A DNA stretch of 25,144 nucleotides from an uncultured Eubacteriales bacterium (GTDB lineage Bacteria; Bacillota; Clostridia; Lachnospirales; Bianqueaceae). The notes beneath the pieces were generated by a model. The model was not told the DNA's origin, made no database searches, and saw only the letters and a program-made list of their open reading frames with translations. The translations under genes and the position numbers were made by a program. Every line of letters starts with the position of its first letter. The stretch's first letter is position 1. The DNA is taken from the NCBI GenBank assembly GCA_900322165.1, contig ONYR01000005.1, positions 1 to 25,144 on the forward strand. The letters run 5' to 3'. This document shows positions 15,287 through 22,876 of the stretch, one piece after another.

Positions 15287-15314
15287 ATTCTACATGATTT
15301 CAGGTAAAAGTCAA
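15287..15314 (-). promoter_or_regulatory. Promoter for rnfC and following genes
   Basis: On the minus strand TTGACT (15309-15314), a 16-nt spacer and TAGAAT (15287-15292) form a sigma-A type promoter. Its -35 box is 2 nt from the -35 box of the divergent C39 gene promoter, so the two could compete or share a regulator. Confidence 0.7.
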
Positions 15315-15316
15315 TA

Positions 15317-15345
15317 TTGCAGGCCTCTTGGAAAATGAGTAGAAT
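15317..15345 (+). promoter_or_regulatory. Promoter for the C39-like peptidase gene
   Basis: TTGCAG (15317-15322), 17 nt, TAGAAT (15340-15345). The -10 box is good, the -35 box weak (3 of 6). It is back to back with the rnfC promoter. Confidence 0.55.
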
Positions 15346-15387
15346 AAAGGCTGTTCTCATCTTTATTATTGTTTCGGAGGCACGTTT

Positions 15388-15987
15388 ATGCTTTATCTGA
15401 ACCAACAGGATTATCCTGACATTCCCTACCCGAACAATCTCTCCGATCCCGCGTCCAAGGGCGCGACAAACGGCAGCATCGCCTCCTCCGGCTGCGGACT
15501 TTGCGCGATGGCGATGGCCGTGGATCATTTAACCATGCAGTCTTTGTCACTCGAGGAAGCGGTCGAGCTATCCTGCAGCGTCAAAGCCAACCTGAAGCCC
15601 GGCACCGATATGAAGCTGTTCGGAAAGGCGGCGGCCGATGCCTTCGGGCTTCAGATGACGGTCTCGGATGACCCTGAGGAGATGGCTCAGTGTCTGATGA
15701 CTTCCGGACGCGCGATCATCAACGTCGGAGGCGATCATGACGATCATATCGGCATTTTCTCCGACGTTGGCCATTATGTCCTTGCCATCGGTTATCGGGA
15801 TGGGGAATTCTGCATTCTTGATCCGGCTTACCGCCCCACCAAATACAACACGGAAGTGCCGATCCGCGCCGAAAAAGTCCGCGAGGAAGGCATCTTCCTT
15901 TACACGAGGGCCGAGGTCATCATGTCCGATACCGAAAACCGCTCGCCCCGCTTCTATCTGTTCCATCGGAAAACGGATCTGAAGTAA
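15388..15987 (+). CDS. C39-like cysteine peptidase-fold protein, cytoplasmic
   Basis: 199 residues. The order of motifs fits the papain-like C39_2 group: Cys in SSGCGLCAMAMAVDH (about residue 36), then His in VGHYVLAIGYRDGEF (about 129), then Asp in ILDPAYRP. There is no signal peptide, membrane segment or ABC-transporter domain, unlike bacteriocin-processing C39 peptidases. Its substrate is unknown. GGAGG is 7 nt from the ATG. It is a single-gene unit, divergent from rnfC and convergent with a P-loop ATPase gene, so context does not give a function. A non-proteolytic role cannot be excluded. Confidence 0.75.
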   Translation: MLYLNQQDYPDIPYPNNLSDPASKGATNGSIASSGCGLCAMAMAVDHLTMQSLSLEEAVELSCSVKANLKPGTDMKLFGKAAADAFGLQMTVSDDPEEMAQCLMTSGRAIINVGGDHDDHIGIFSDVGHYVLAIGYRDGEFCILDPAYRPTKYNTEVPIRAEKVREEGIFLYTRAEVIMSDTENRSPRFYLFHRKTDLK

Positions 15988-16067
15988 GCCCCGGCTTTCG
16001 CCATGCATGTTGTGCCCTTGCTCGCACAATGCTTTCAAAGAAACGTGCGCCGCTGGGCGCACCATAA

Positions 16068-16101
16068 AAAACAGCTCTGACTTTGAAGTCAGAGCTGTTT
16101 T
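16068..16101. terminator. Strong bidirectional terminator
   Basis: A perfect 15-bp stem (16068-16082 with 16087-16101) with a TTGA loop, AAAA on the left arm end and TTTT on the right, ends both converging genes. A second perfect hairpin just before it (16045-16062, stem GTGCGCC/GGCGCAC, loop GCTG) may reinforce stopping of minus-strand read-through. Confidence 0.92.
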
Positions 16102-16122
16102 GTGTTTCAACCAATTTCCCGA

Positions 16123-16536
16123 TCAGTCGATCAGGCACTCCTTGTACTCTTCAGGAATGTCCGCTTCATCGCAGCAAAGGCTGATGATGAAGTGAATGTT
16201 GTAGCGGTCAGCTACTTCCTTAACACGGTCAAGCAGTGTGCCGATCTCATCGACTTCGATCTTAGCGTTCTTTAAAAGACCATCGATAAATACGGTGTTG
16301 ATGTCATAGTCCTGAGAAAGAATTCCGCAAACAAAACCGAAAAACTCGCCGCTGGTCTTCAGCGGATATTCCGCGATCTGAACCAGACGGATTGAATAGT
16401 CGAGACGGAAGATCTGACTTTCGTCAGCGTCGACGTAAACGATATGACCATTGTTGGTTTTGACAAGAGTATTCGCCATGTCAATTAAGGCTTTGGTCTT
16501 TCCGGCTCCCTGACGTCCGGCAATTAATTGAATCAT
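16123..16536 (-). CDS. Small P-loop ATPase of unknown function
   Basis: 137 residues. Walker A is GRQGAGKT at residues 7-14; a Walker B-like strand is INTVFIDGL (about 79-87). The rest reads as a compact RecA/kinase-like fold with a final acidic segment (CCDEADIPEEYKECLID). I recognise it as a type of protein conserved across Clostridia, sometimes loosely labelled PilT-like or ATP-binding, with no proven role. AAGGAGG is 9 nt before the ATG. It is transcribed alone from a strong promoter through a repeat-rich leader, which suggests tight control of a needed protein (inference). Confidence 0.8.
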   Translation of the reverse strand: MIQLIAGRQGAGKTKALIDMANTLVKTNNGHIVYVDADESQIFRLDYSIRLVQIAEYPLKTSGEFFGFVCGILSQDYDINTVFIDGLLKNAKIEVDEIGTLLDRVKEVADRYNIHFIISLCCDEADIPEEYKECLID

Positions 16537-16562
16537 AGGATAGTACCTCCTTCATCTTCTAT

Positions 16563-16613
16563 CACAGATTTTCTGTGTTTCACAGAGAATCTGTAGGAAC
16601 GCGACAATCTGTG
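16563..16613 (-). promoter_or_regulatory. Repeat-rich structured leader of the P-loop ATPase gene
   Basis: The leader RNA holds an interrupted hairpin: outer stem ACAGATT/AATCTGT (16588-16594 with 16563-16569), inner stem CTGTG/CACAG, AAA loop. A third copy of the outer motif (CACAGATT in the transcript, 16606-16613) lies upstream and could pair alternatively with the distal arm. The copies could be an RNA switch or repeated protein-binding sites. Confidence 0.5.
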
Positions 16614-16630
16614 AATCGAATTGTTGATTT

Positions 16631-16659
16631 ATTATAACAAACGAATTCACGCTTTTCAA
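16631..16659 (-). promoter_or_regulatory. Promoter for the P-loop ATPase gene
   Basis: TTGAAA (16654-16659), 17 nt, perfect TATAAT (16631-16636) on the minus strand. An AT-rich palindrome (CTTTTATAAAAG) lies directly upstream of the -35 box and may be an operator or the weak end of the preceding operon. The leader is about 90 nt. Confidence 0.8.
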
Positions 16660-16686
16660 ACCCTTTTATAAAAGTTTGATGATTCT

Positions 16687-17673
16687 TTACAATTGGATCG
16701 GATTTTCGAAAATCCGTCGGAAGCTTTCGGGAATGTCGGCCGTGATGCTTTTCCCTTTCAGATAGGCAAGAGCCTCCGGACATTCCCGAAAAACGATCTG
16801 AGCGGCAAGGAGCATCTGCGAATAGGTTTTTCCGTCCTTTTCCCTTCCGCCGTATTTGCCGTCCGCCAGGATCGGATAGCCGTGATGGGAAAGCTGCGCA
16901 CGGATCTGGTGGCTTTTTCCCGTCAGCAGCTCCACCCGCAGTAGGCTCGCGTCCTTCTCCTGCGCGATCATCCGAACCTTCAGCCGGCAGATCTCCCAGC
17001 CGTTTTCCAGCCTCGTTTTCTCTTCCTTTTCGCGATACTCTTCAACGCTGGCCATGTTTTGCTTCCGGTCTTTCCGGTAAAAATCCTTCAGCTCCGTTTC
17101 CTGCTTCCAAATGGTGGCTTGACCGGATACTGCCGCAAGATAGATCTTATCGATCTGTCTTTCCTTGATCATCTCCGAAAGAGCGCGCGCCGCCTGCAGC
17201 GTTTTGGCCATCAGCATGACCCCTTCGGTATTGCGGTCAAGCCGGTGCACGAACGCCGGCTCATACGTTCCCTCCGGCCATTCTCCCTTATCCTTAAGGT
17301 ATTGCCGCATGCACTCGGTCAACGACACATCCTTCGCTGTACTTTTCTGCGAAAGCATGCCGACCGGCTTACAGACCGCAAGGATGTTTTCATCCTCGTA
17401 AAGGATCGGAATATGATGGTAAGGCGCTTCCGGCTCTTTCTTTGTCTGATGATAACCGAACTCAGCAAGCTGTTCATCGGTCAGATACAGACTCACCTTC
17501 ATGCCTGCATGAAGCATCAGTTCCGCTTCCTTGGCATGCTTCCCGTCAACTCTCACCTTATTCTGCCGCAGAGCTTTAAACACAAAGCTGCGCGGGGCTT
17601 TGGGAAGCAGTTTTTCCAGATAACGGCCGAGCTTTCTGCCTTCATCGCCGCTTCCGAGAATCAGCTCGATCAT
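16687..17673 (-). CDS. RluC/RluD-type pseudouridine synthase
   Basis: 328 residues. The N-terminal S4-like RNA-binding domain (SFVFKALRQNKVRVDGKHAKEA region, residues about 29-50) is followed by the RluA-family catalytic domain. The catalytic motif HRLDRNTEGVML contains the nucleophilic Asp, and the late motif is TGKSHQIRAQLSHHGYP with ADGKYGG. It isomerises uridines in rRNA, probably 23S; the exact site cannot be told from sequence. The start overlaps the sigH stop (ATGA), with a GAGGA element 6 nt upstream. It closes the GNAT-mrnC-rlmB-sigH operon. Confidence 0.92.
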   Translation of the reverse strand: MIELILGSGDEGRKLGRYLEKLLPKAPRSFVFKALRQNKVRVDGKHAKEAELMLHAGMKVSLYLTDEQLAEFGYHQTKKEPEAPYHHIPILYEDENILAVCKPVGMLSQKSTAKDVSLTECMRQYLKDKGEWPEGTYEPAFVHRLDRNTEGVMLMAKTLQAARALSEMIKERQIDKIYLAAVSGQATIWKQETELKDFYRKDRKQNMASVEEYREKEEKTRLENGWEICRLKVRMIAQEKDASLLRVELLTGKSHQIRAQLSHHGYPILADGKYGGREKDGKTYSQMLLAAQIVFRECPEALAYLKGKSITADIPESFRRIFENPIQL

Positions 17674-18323
17674 GTCTCTTCCTCGCCTTCCAGGGTCTGT
17701 TCCCTGACTTTCCGGCGGATCCGCTGAATCGCATTGTCAACAGCCTTCGGACTCATTCCGAGTTTCTTCGCGATCGCCTGGTAGTCCGGATCCTTCAGAT
17801 ACAGCAACAGTACCTTGCGCTCCATTTTCGAGAGCCTGCCCTCGATCATATTCAGCAGTTCCTTCTCCGCAGACTGGCTCACAGCCCTTTCTTCCGGAGA
17901 AAGCGACGTTTCATCCGGCAGCAGATCGATCATGGACCGCTCCACGCCGTCTTCGTCAGGAATGACCTGATCCAAAGAGACAGCCTGATTCAGCGGTTTC
18001 TGCTTATCCCTCAGCGATGCCCTCACCGCATCGGTGATCTGCCTCACCATGCACAGATGAGCAAAGGAACGGAACCGCGCGCCCATGTCCGAACGGTAAT
18101 CCACGACCGCCTTGTACAGCCCGATCATGCCCTCCTGCACCAGATCCTCACGGTCAGCTCCCACAATATAGTAAGCCTTCGCCAGCCGCTTCACGATCGG
18201 CTTGTAGCGCTCAATGAGCACCTCGGTCTCCACCATCGACGAACTGCTCTCGCGGCTCTCGTGGATCCGGCGGATCAGCTCCTCATCGGTCAAAATCAGA
18301 AGTCCGGGATCATATGAATTCAT
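17670..18323 (-). CDS. sigH: RNA polymerase sigma factor, SigH (Spo0H) type
   Basis: 217 residues. Region 2 contains the core-binding and -10 recognition part (DLVQEGMIGLYKAVVDY and FRSFAHLCMVRQITDAVR). Region 4 near the end has a helix-turn-helix (YQAIAKKLGMSPKAVDNAIQ). There is no region 1.1 or full region 3. The position right after rlmB, in the mrnC-rlmB-sigH order known from B. subtilis, supports SigH, the transition-state sigma factor that feeds competence and early sporulation genes in Bacilli. yacP (rae1), usually between rlmB and sigH, is missing. The gap to rlmB is 9 nt and to the next gene a 4-nt overlap. Confidence 0.93.
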   Translation of the reverse strand: MNSYDPGLLILTDEELIRRIHESRESSSSMVETEVLIERYKPIVKRLAKAYYIVGADREDLVQEGMIGLYKAVVDYRSDMGARFRSFAHLCMVRQITDAVRASLRDKQKPLNQAVSLDQVIPDEDGVERSMIDLLPDETSLSPEERAVSQSAEKELLNMIEGRLSKMERKVLLLYLKDPDYQAIAKKLGMSPKAVDNAIQRIRRKVREQTLEGEEET

Positions 18324-18332
18324 CTTGTATCC

Positions 18333-19082
18333 TCAATTAAACCCGCGCTGATGCGCCGCTTCGTACATGAGAATGCCGGCTGCGACCGATGCATTCAGTG
18401 ACGTAACCTTTCCCTTCATCGGAAGACTCACGACAAAATCACAGCGCTCCTTCACAAGACGCGTGATGCCTTCATGCTCCCCGCCGATCACAAGCGCCAG
18501 CGGGCCTTTAAGATTCGTCTCATAGATATTCTGCCCGTCCATGTCCGCACAGGCGGTCCAGATGCCACGCTTTTTCAGATCATCCACCAGCTTGGCTATG
18601 CTCGAGACCTTTGCGACGGGAACATACTCCAGCGCTCCGGCTGCGGTTTTTGCGACCGCTTCCGTCAGCCCGACCGCATTGTGCTTTGACACCACGACAC
18701 CGTGCACGCCGACGCACTCGGCCGTGCGCAGGATCGCTCCGAGATTGTGCGGATCCTGAATGCTCTCGCAGATCAAAAGGAACGGGGCCTCCCCCTTTTC
18801 CTCTGCCTTCTTGAGAATGTCTTCTACGTCGACGTATTCCGTTGCGGCGCACTGGACAACGACTCCCTGATGGTGACCGCCCTGTGCAAGCTCATTGAGC
18901 TTCTCGCGGTCACAGACCTGGATCGGGATGCGCATCTCCTTGGCCTTAGCCACGATCATCTGGAGCGAGCCTTGATACGGCGGCTTATCCACGAACATCT
19001 TCTCGATGCTCCGGCCGGACTTCAGCGTCTCTGAGACGGCATTCCGCCCGTAAATATACAGTGATTTCTCTGAATTACTCAT
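18333..19082 (-). CDS. rlmB: 23S rRNA (guanosine-2'-O)-methyltransferase RlmB / TrmH family
   Basis: 249 residues. An N-terminal substrate-binding domain (YIYGRNAVSETLKSG) is followed by the SPOUT knot domain with its three motifs: DPHNLGAILRTAE, LALVIGGEHEGI and MKGKVTSLNASVAAGILMYE. It is predicted to methylate a 23S rRNA guanosine with SAM. ATG at 19082 is chosen because AAGGA is 8 nt upstream and the start overlaps the mrnC stop by 8 nt; the frame is open to 19127, but those extra 15 residues lie inside mrnC and are not family-like. Confidence 0.93.
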   Translation of the reverse strand: MSNSEKSLYIYGRNAVSETLKSGRSIEKMFVDKPPYQGSLQMIVAKAKEMRIPIQVCDREKLNELAQGGHHQGVVVQCAATEYVDVEDILKKAEEKGEAPFLLICESIQDPHNLGAILRTAECVGVHGVVVSKHNAVGLTEAVAKTAAGALEYVPVAKVSSIAKLVDDLKKRGIWTACADMDGQNIYETNLKGPLALVIGGEHEGITRLVKERCDFVVSLPMKGKVTSLNASVAAGILMYEAAHQRGFN

Positions 19083-19533
19083 TTGATTTATCCTTTTCCT
19101 GAGCCGTTTCAAACCCGATATACCCAAGGCCCTTGCCGATCAGCTCCGCCAGTCTCTCCGTTTCCCCTTTCAGATACAGATAGCCAAGCAGCGCTTCAAG
19201 CCCCGTCGCCCATTTGTAATCGATTGGGGACTGGTTCTTCGGGATCGTTCCCGAATGCTGATTGCGGGCTTTTCGGAAAACTTCCTTTTCTTCCTCCGTC
19301 AGATCCTCCATCAGGAGCTTGACCATGCGCGCTTGCGCGGCCGCATTAACGACCGCAGAAGCTTTCTGATGAAGCTCTTTCGGATGAAGCGTCGTTTCCG
19401 ATACGAGCCTGGTGCGCACGTAGAGATCGAGGATCGTGTCCCCGACATAAGCCAGAGACAGCGGCCGGATATTCTCCGGTGCGATCTCACGTCCGCCAAG
19501 TCCGCTCTCGATTTTTAATTCCAGCTGTTTCAA
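19075..19533 (-). CDS. mrnC: Mini-ribonuclease III
   Basis: 152 residues, an RNase III catalytic domain without a dsRNA-binding domain. Family blocks: LSLAYVGDTILDLYVR with the catalytic Asp, LHPKELHQKASAVVNA, RNQHSGTIPKN, and TGLEALLGYLYL with the catalytic Glu. In B. subtilis it matures the ends of 23S rRNA. I prefer the TTG start at 19533, which overlaps the GNAT stop as TTGA and has a GGTGG element just upstream. The ATG at 19566 has no ribosome binding site. The usual upstream neighbour cysS is replaced by a GNAT gene. Confidence 0.9.
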   Translation of the reverse strand: MKQLELKIESGLGGREIAPENIRPLSLAYVGDTILDLYVRTRLVSETTLHPKELHQKASAVVNAAAQARMVKLLMEDLTEEEKEVFRKARNQHSGTIPKNQSPIDYKWATGLEALLGYLYLKGETERLAELIGKGLGYIGFETAQEKDKSNE

Positions 19534-20531
19534 GATCTCACCACCAACCGGCGTGCATTCGCCCATGAGACATGAATGCGGAAGCCGGCACCTTCATAGA
19601 TGTTGCGGGCAAAATTGCCTTCCGCTGTAAAAAATGTCATATACTCCGCTCCCGCCAGGCGAAATTCCTCGCACATGCGGTTAAACAGTACCGAAGCACA
19701 GCCGCATCCGCGGCATCTGGAGTGGACCGCCAGCCCAAGCAGCCAGGCTCGCCCGGACGGCTCTACGACGATCGGGCCGGCAAAGCCACCGACTCTGCCG
19801 TGATCATTCACGATCAGCATCGGCCTTGGGCCGCCCTTTCTGGCAAGTTCTGCCGGGATCTGCCAGTTCCACAGATCATTGTTCAGATCCTTGACCAGAT
19901 CATCAAAATCCGTGTGCCGTGCAGGATCGTAAAACTCGATCGTAAGGCCTCGATCCGCCATCCGCTTCTCATAGACAGCCATGGCCTCTTCCGGCCACTT
20001 GTAATCCGCGAAGCACTGATGGTAGCTGTTCTGGCAGTCAAAGTCTCTGAACCCGTTGTTTTTCAGGAACAGATGAGCCGGTGACCCGAGAAGCACGCCC
20101 TGCGCGTTATTGTGGAAATGATGATCCGTCTCGGGAAGATCCCAGCTCAGCATAACGGGGTTAAAGTATGAGACTTCCATCTCCAGCTTCAGCCCGCGCT
20201 CAAAGGCATCGATTTCCATCTGCTCCTGAAGACAGTTCAGCAGTCCGCGCCCGATTCCCTTTCGCCTCATCGAAGGCTCGACTTCGATCATGGTCAGAAA
20301 ATACCGCTTGATCCCACTGTCGAAGTGGCCGATGATGAAGCCGTTCATGACCTCATTTTCGATTTCGCAGAACGCAAACACCTCATCGCCTTGTTTGACC
20401 GGCGTCAGGAGCAGCGAAACAAAACCGCTTTCATCAAGCGGCCTGTAATACTGTTCCCCTCTCAGCGTTGCTTCATTAAACAAACGGAGCGCTTCCCCTG
20501 CTTTTCGCTCATCGAGTCGTTGATAGCTCAC
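19530..20531 (-). CDS. Tandem GNAT-domain acetyltransferase
   Basis: 333 residues in two GNAT domains. The first has a clear acetyl-CoA motif A (VEPSMRRKGIGRGLL, about residues 85-99). The second has VHSRCRGCGCASVLFNRM followed by an IYEGAGFRIH-like end (about 270-325). Such tandem proteins include MshD-like and N-acyltransferase groups; the substrate is not evident. GTG at 20531 is chosen because AAGGA is 7 nt upstream; an ATG at 20552 has no ribosome binding site. It is the first gene of the mrnC-rlmB-sigH operon and overlaps mrnC by 4 nt. Confidence 0.85.
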   Translation of the reverse strand: MSYQRLDERKAGEALRLFNEATLRGEQYYRPLDESGFVSLLLTPVKQGDEVFAFCEIENEVMNGFIIGHFDSGIKRYFLTMIEVEPSMRRKGIGRGLLNCLQEQMEIDAFERGLKLEMEVSYFNPVMLSWDLPETDHHFHNNAQGVLLGSPAHLFLKNNGFRDFDCQNSYHQCFADYKWPEEAMAVYEKRMADRGLTIEFYDPARHTDFDDLVKDLNNDLWNWQIPAELARKGGPRPMLIVNDHGRVGGFAGPIVVEPSGRAWLLGLAVHSRCRGCGCASVLFNRMCEEFRLAGAEYMTFFTAEGNFARNIYEGAGFRIHVSWANARRLVVRS

Positions 20532-20545
20532 TTGCGCTTCCTTTC

Positions 20546-20574
20546 TTGACATTTATAGTGGATTGTTATTAAAT
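20546..20574 (+). promoter_or_regulatory. Promoter for anmK
   Basis: TTGACA (20546-20551), 17 nt, TTAAAT (20569-20574). The leader is about 30 nt and includes GGAGG 7 nt before the anmK ATG. Confidence 0.7.
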
Positions 20575-20580
20575 AGCAAC

Positions 20581-20609
20581 AGTATATCCCAAATCTTTTC
20601 GGAGGTCAA
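20581..20609 (-). promoter_or_regulatory. Promoter for the GNAT-mrnC-rlmB-sigH operon
   Basis: On the minus strand TTGACC (20604-20609), 17 nt, TATACT (20581-20586). It faces the anmK promoter, and the two transcripts overlap, so they may interfere with each other. A second minus-strand -10-like TATAAA lies nearer the gene with a poor -35. Confidence 0.6.
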
Positions 20610-20612
20610 CGC

Positions 20613-21791
20613 ATGCTTTCAGACATCATGAAGAAAGAAAAAAAGCTCGTCATCGGACTGATGAGCGGCACCTCCGCTGACGGTGTCGACGCGGTGCTGG
20701 TGGAGATCACCGGCCATGGAATCAACACCCGTGTCCGTCAGCTGGCCTTTGTCTCGCCCCCGTATACGGAAGAAGTCCGCGAGCGCATTCTGCGCATTGC
20801 TGCGGGTGATTTCGGCGGTTCCAAAGAACTGTGTCTCATGAATGTGCTGCTCGGCGAGCTTTTCGCCGATGCCTGCGAAATGCTCTGCAAGGAAGCGGGC
20901 GTTGCGCTTTCAGATATCGATCTTATCGGAACCCACGGTCAGACACTGTACCATGTTCCGATCGCTGAGGAATACCTCGGACGACCCATCCGCGCCACCT
21001 ACCAGATCGGCGAGCCTTCCGTTCTTGTGGAGCGGATCGGCGCGATCACGGTTTCCGATTTCCGTGTCCGTGATATGGCCGCCGGAGGCCTTGGCGCTCC
21101 GCTTGTTCCCTACACCGAATACATTCTCTACAGTGATCCATCCTGCAACGTCGGTCTGCAGAACATCGGCGGCATCGGCAATATCACGGTGCTTCCCGCG
21201 GGCGGTAAGCTTGAGGACCTGACCGCCTTCGATACCGGCCCGGGCAATATGATGATCGATAATGTCATCGCGCGTATCACCAACGGCCGTCTTCGTTACG
21301 ATGACGGCGGAAAGATGGCCGCTTCCGGTCATGTTTCCGAAGCGCTTCTTTCTGAGCTGATGAAAGATCCTTACCTCTCCGTTAAGCCTCCGAAGACCAC
21401 CGGGCGCGAGTATTACGGCAATGACTACGTAGACCGCATCATGGCGATTGGCGCTTCCCTCGGGCTTTCCGGCGAAGACATTCTTGCGACCGTCACGATG
21501 TTTACGGCTTCGTGCATTGCACACTCGGCCAACCATCTCTGCCCGATCCGCCCTGACCGCCTCATCATCGGGGGCGGCGGCTCGCTCAATCAGACGCTGA
21601 TGCAGGATATTCGCTTCTGCCTGCCGGACGTTGAGGTCATGACCAATGAGGATCTCGGCTTTGATTCCGCCGCGAAGGAAGCGGTTGCTTTCGCCCTTCT
21701 CGCGAACGAATGCATCCACAGCGTCTGCAACAACGCTCCGGCTGCGACCGGTGCCCAACATCCGGTCATCATGGGAAAGATTTCCCAGTGA
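20613..21791 (+). CDS. anmK: 1,6-anhydro-N-acetylmuramic acid kinase
   Basis: 392 residues with AnmK motifs in order: GLMSGTSADGVDAVLVE (phosphate-binding), GTHGQTLYH, FRVRDMAAGGLGAPLVP, NIGGIGNITV and DTGPGNMMIDN. It cleaves and phosphorylates anhMurNAc to MurNAc-6-phosphate using ATP, in the cytoplasm, as part of cell-wall sugar recycling. The acetyl-sugar etherase MurQ is not in the window. The C-terminal tail after ALLANECIH is longer and of low conservation. GGAGG with 7-nt spacing supports the start. The serine hydrolase gene follows after 14 nt, so the two are likely one operon. Confidence 0.95.
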   Translation: MLSDIMKKEKKLVIGLMSGTSADGVDAVLVEITGHGINTRVRQLAFVSPPYTEEVRERILRIAAGDFGGSKELCLMNVLLGELFADACEMLCKEAGVALSDIDLIGTHGQTLYHVPIAEEYLGRPIRATYQIGEPSVLVERIGAITVSDFRVRDMAAGGLGAPLVPYTEYILYSDPSCNVGLQNIGGIGNITVLPAGGKLEDLTAFDTGPGNMMIDNVIARITNGRLRYDDGGKMAASGHVSEALLSELMKDPYLSVKPPKTTGREYYGNDYVDRIMAIGASLGLSGEDILATVTMFTASCIAHSANHLCPIRPDRLIIGGGGSLNQTLMQDIRFCLPDVEVMTNEDLGFDSAAKEAVAFALLANECIHSVCNNAPAATGAQHPVIMGKISQ

Positions 21792-21805
21792 GAAAGGAGT
21801 TTTCC

Positions 21806-22876
21806 ATGTCTTCCGTTAATACCGGTATTTCCAACGTTGAACGTTTATTTGATCTCGGCCTTGAGCAGAAGATCTATTCGGCCGGGGCAATCGCCATCGG
21901 CAAAGGCGATCGGGTGCTCTTTGAAAAAGCGGCCGGTCATGTCTCCTATGAGCCGGATGCTGCAGCCGTAACCGTAAATACCAAATTCGATATGGCCAGC
22001 TGCTCCAAGATCCTCGGCCCAACCTTCGCGGCGTTCCACATGATCGAAAATGGAGATCTCTGCCTGGAGGATACCCTCGGCGAGCTGCTCGATCATTGTC
22101 CTGAGGATAAAAAGCGCATCACCATCAAAAACCTGATGACGCATACCAGCGGCCTGCCCGCGGAGATCCTGCTCTGGAAAGAGCTGACGGATCCGTCCGA
22201 GGTGCTGAACTGCATTTTAAACACTCCGCTCGTATATCCCACCGGAACCAATGTCACTTACAGCTGCATGGGCTACATCACGCTTGCCAAGATCTTGGAA
22301 AAGCTCTCCGGCATGCCGCTGGATGAGATGGCTCGAAAATGGACCTTCGATCCGCTCGGCATGAAGGATACTCAGTACCGCGGAAATGATAAGGCGAGTG
22401 AGGATAAAACCATCGCCTATACCGAAGTCAAAAGCCTGTTCTATGAAGGCATCCCGGGCGTCGTCCATGATGAAAACGCTCGTTTTATCGGCGGTGTTTC
22501 CGGCAACGCCGGTGTTTTCTCGACTTTGCATGATCTCGAGCTCTTTGCAGCGATGCTCTCCAAAGACGGAGAGCCCCTTGTCACCAAGCGCCTGATGGAT
22601 ATCGCTCGCGTCAACTATACGCCCGGACTTGATGAAAACCGCGGACTCGGCTTCCAGCTCAGCGGCCCCTCCGCTACCTTCTTCGGCGATCTGTTCGGCA
22701 ACGACGGCTTCGGCCACACCGGCTACACCGGCACCTCGATCGCCGTTGATGCCAAAACCGGTCTCTACGTCGTTTACCTTACCAACCGCGTTTATCCCTC
22801 CCGCTCGGAAGGAAGACTCACACGGCTGCGCCACCAGATCCACAACGCCGCGGTCAAGGAATTCATCGGATGCTGA
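21806..22876 (+). CDS. Serine beta-lactamase/esterase-fold hydrolase (PF00144 type)
   Basis: 356 residues. The nucleophile motif is SCSK (Ser65, Lys68). The second motif is Tyr152-Ser-Cys (YSC in place of YxN), and the third is HTG (304-306) in place of KTG, as in many esterase-like members of the family. There is no signal peptide or membrane helix, so it should act in the cytoplasm and is unlikely to give drug resistance. AAAGGAG is 6 nt before the ATG. Linkage to anmK suggests a muropeptide amidase/esterase role comparable with AmiE of the B. subtilis recycling cluster, but this is inference. The frame is open further upstream to 21710 inside anmK, without a ribosome binding site. Confidence 0.85.
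   Translation: MSSVNTGISNVERLFDLGLEQKIYSAGAIAIGKGDRVLFEKAAGHVSYEPDAAAVTVNTKFDMASCSKILGPTFAAFHMIENGDLCLEDTLGELLDHCPEDKKRITIKNLMTHTSGLPAEILLWKELTDPSEVLNCILNTPLVYPTGTNVTYSCMGYITLAKILEKLSGMPLDEMARKWTFDPLGMKDTQYRGNDKASEDKTIAYTEVKSLFYEGIPGVVHDENARFIGGVSGNAGVFSTLHDLELFAAMLSKDGEPLVTKRLMDIARVNYTPGLDENRGLGFQLSGPSATFFGDLFGNDGFGHTGYTGTSIAVDAKTGLYVVYLTNRVYPSRSEGRLTRLRHQIHNAAVKEFIGC

Noticed and set aside
15568..16110. 180-codon minus-strand frame opposite the C39-like gene
   Set aside because: Antisense to the peptidase frame and crosses the bidirectional terminator.
21806..22876. Beta-lactamase conferring drug resistance
   Set aside because: No signal peptide, and the YSC and HTG motifs fit esterase/amidase-like relatives better than true beta-lactamases.
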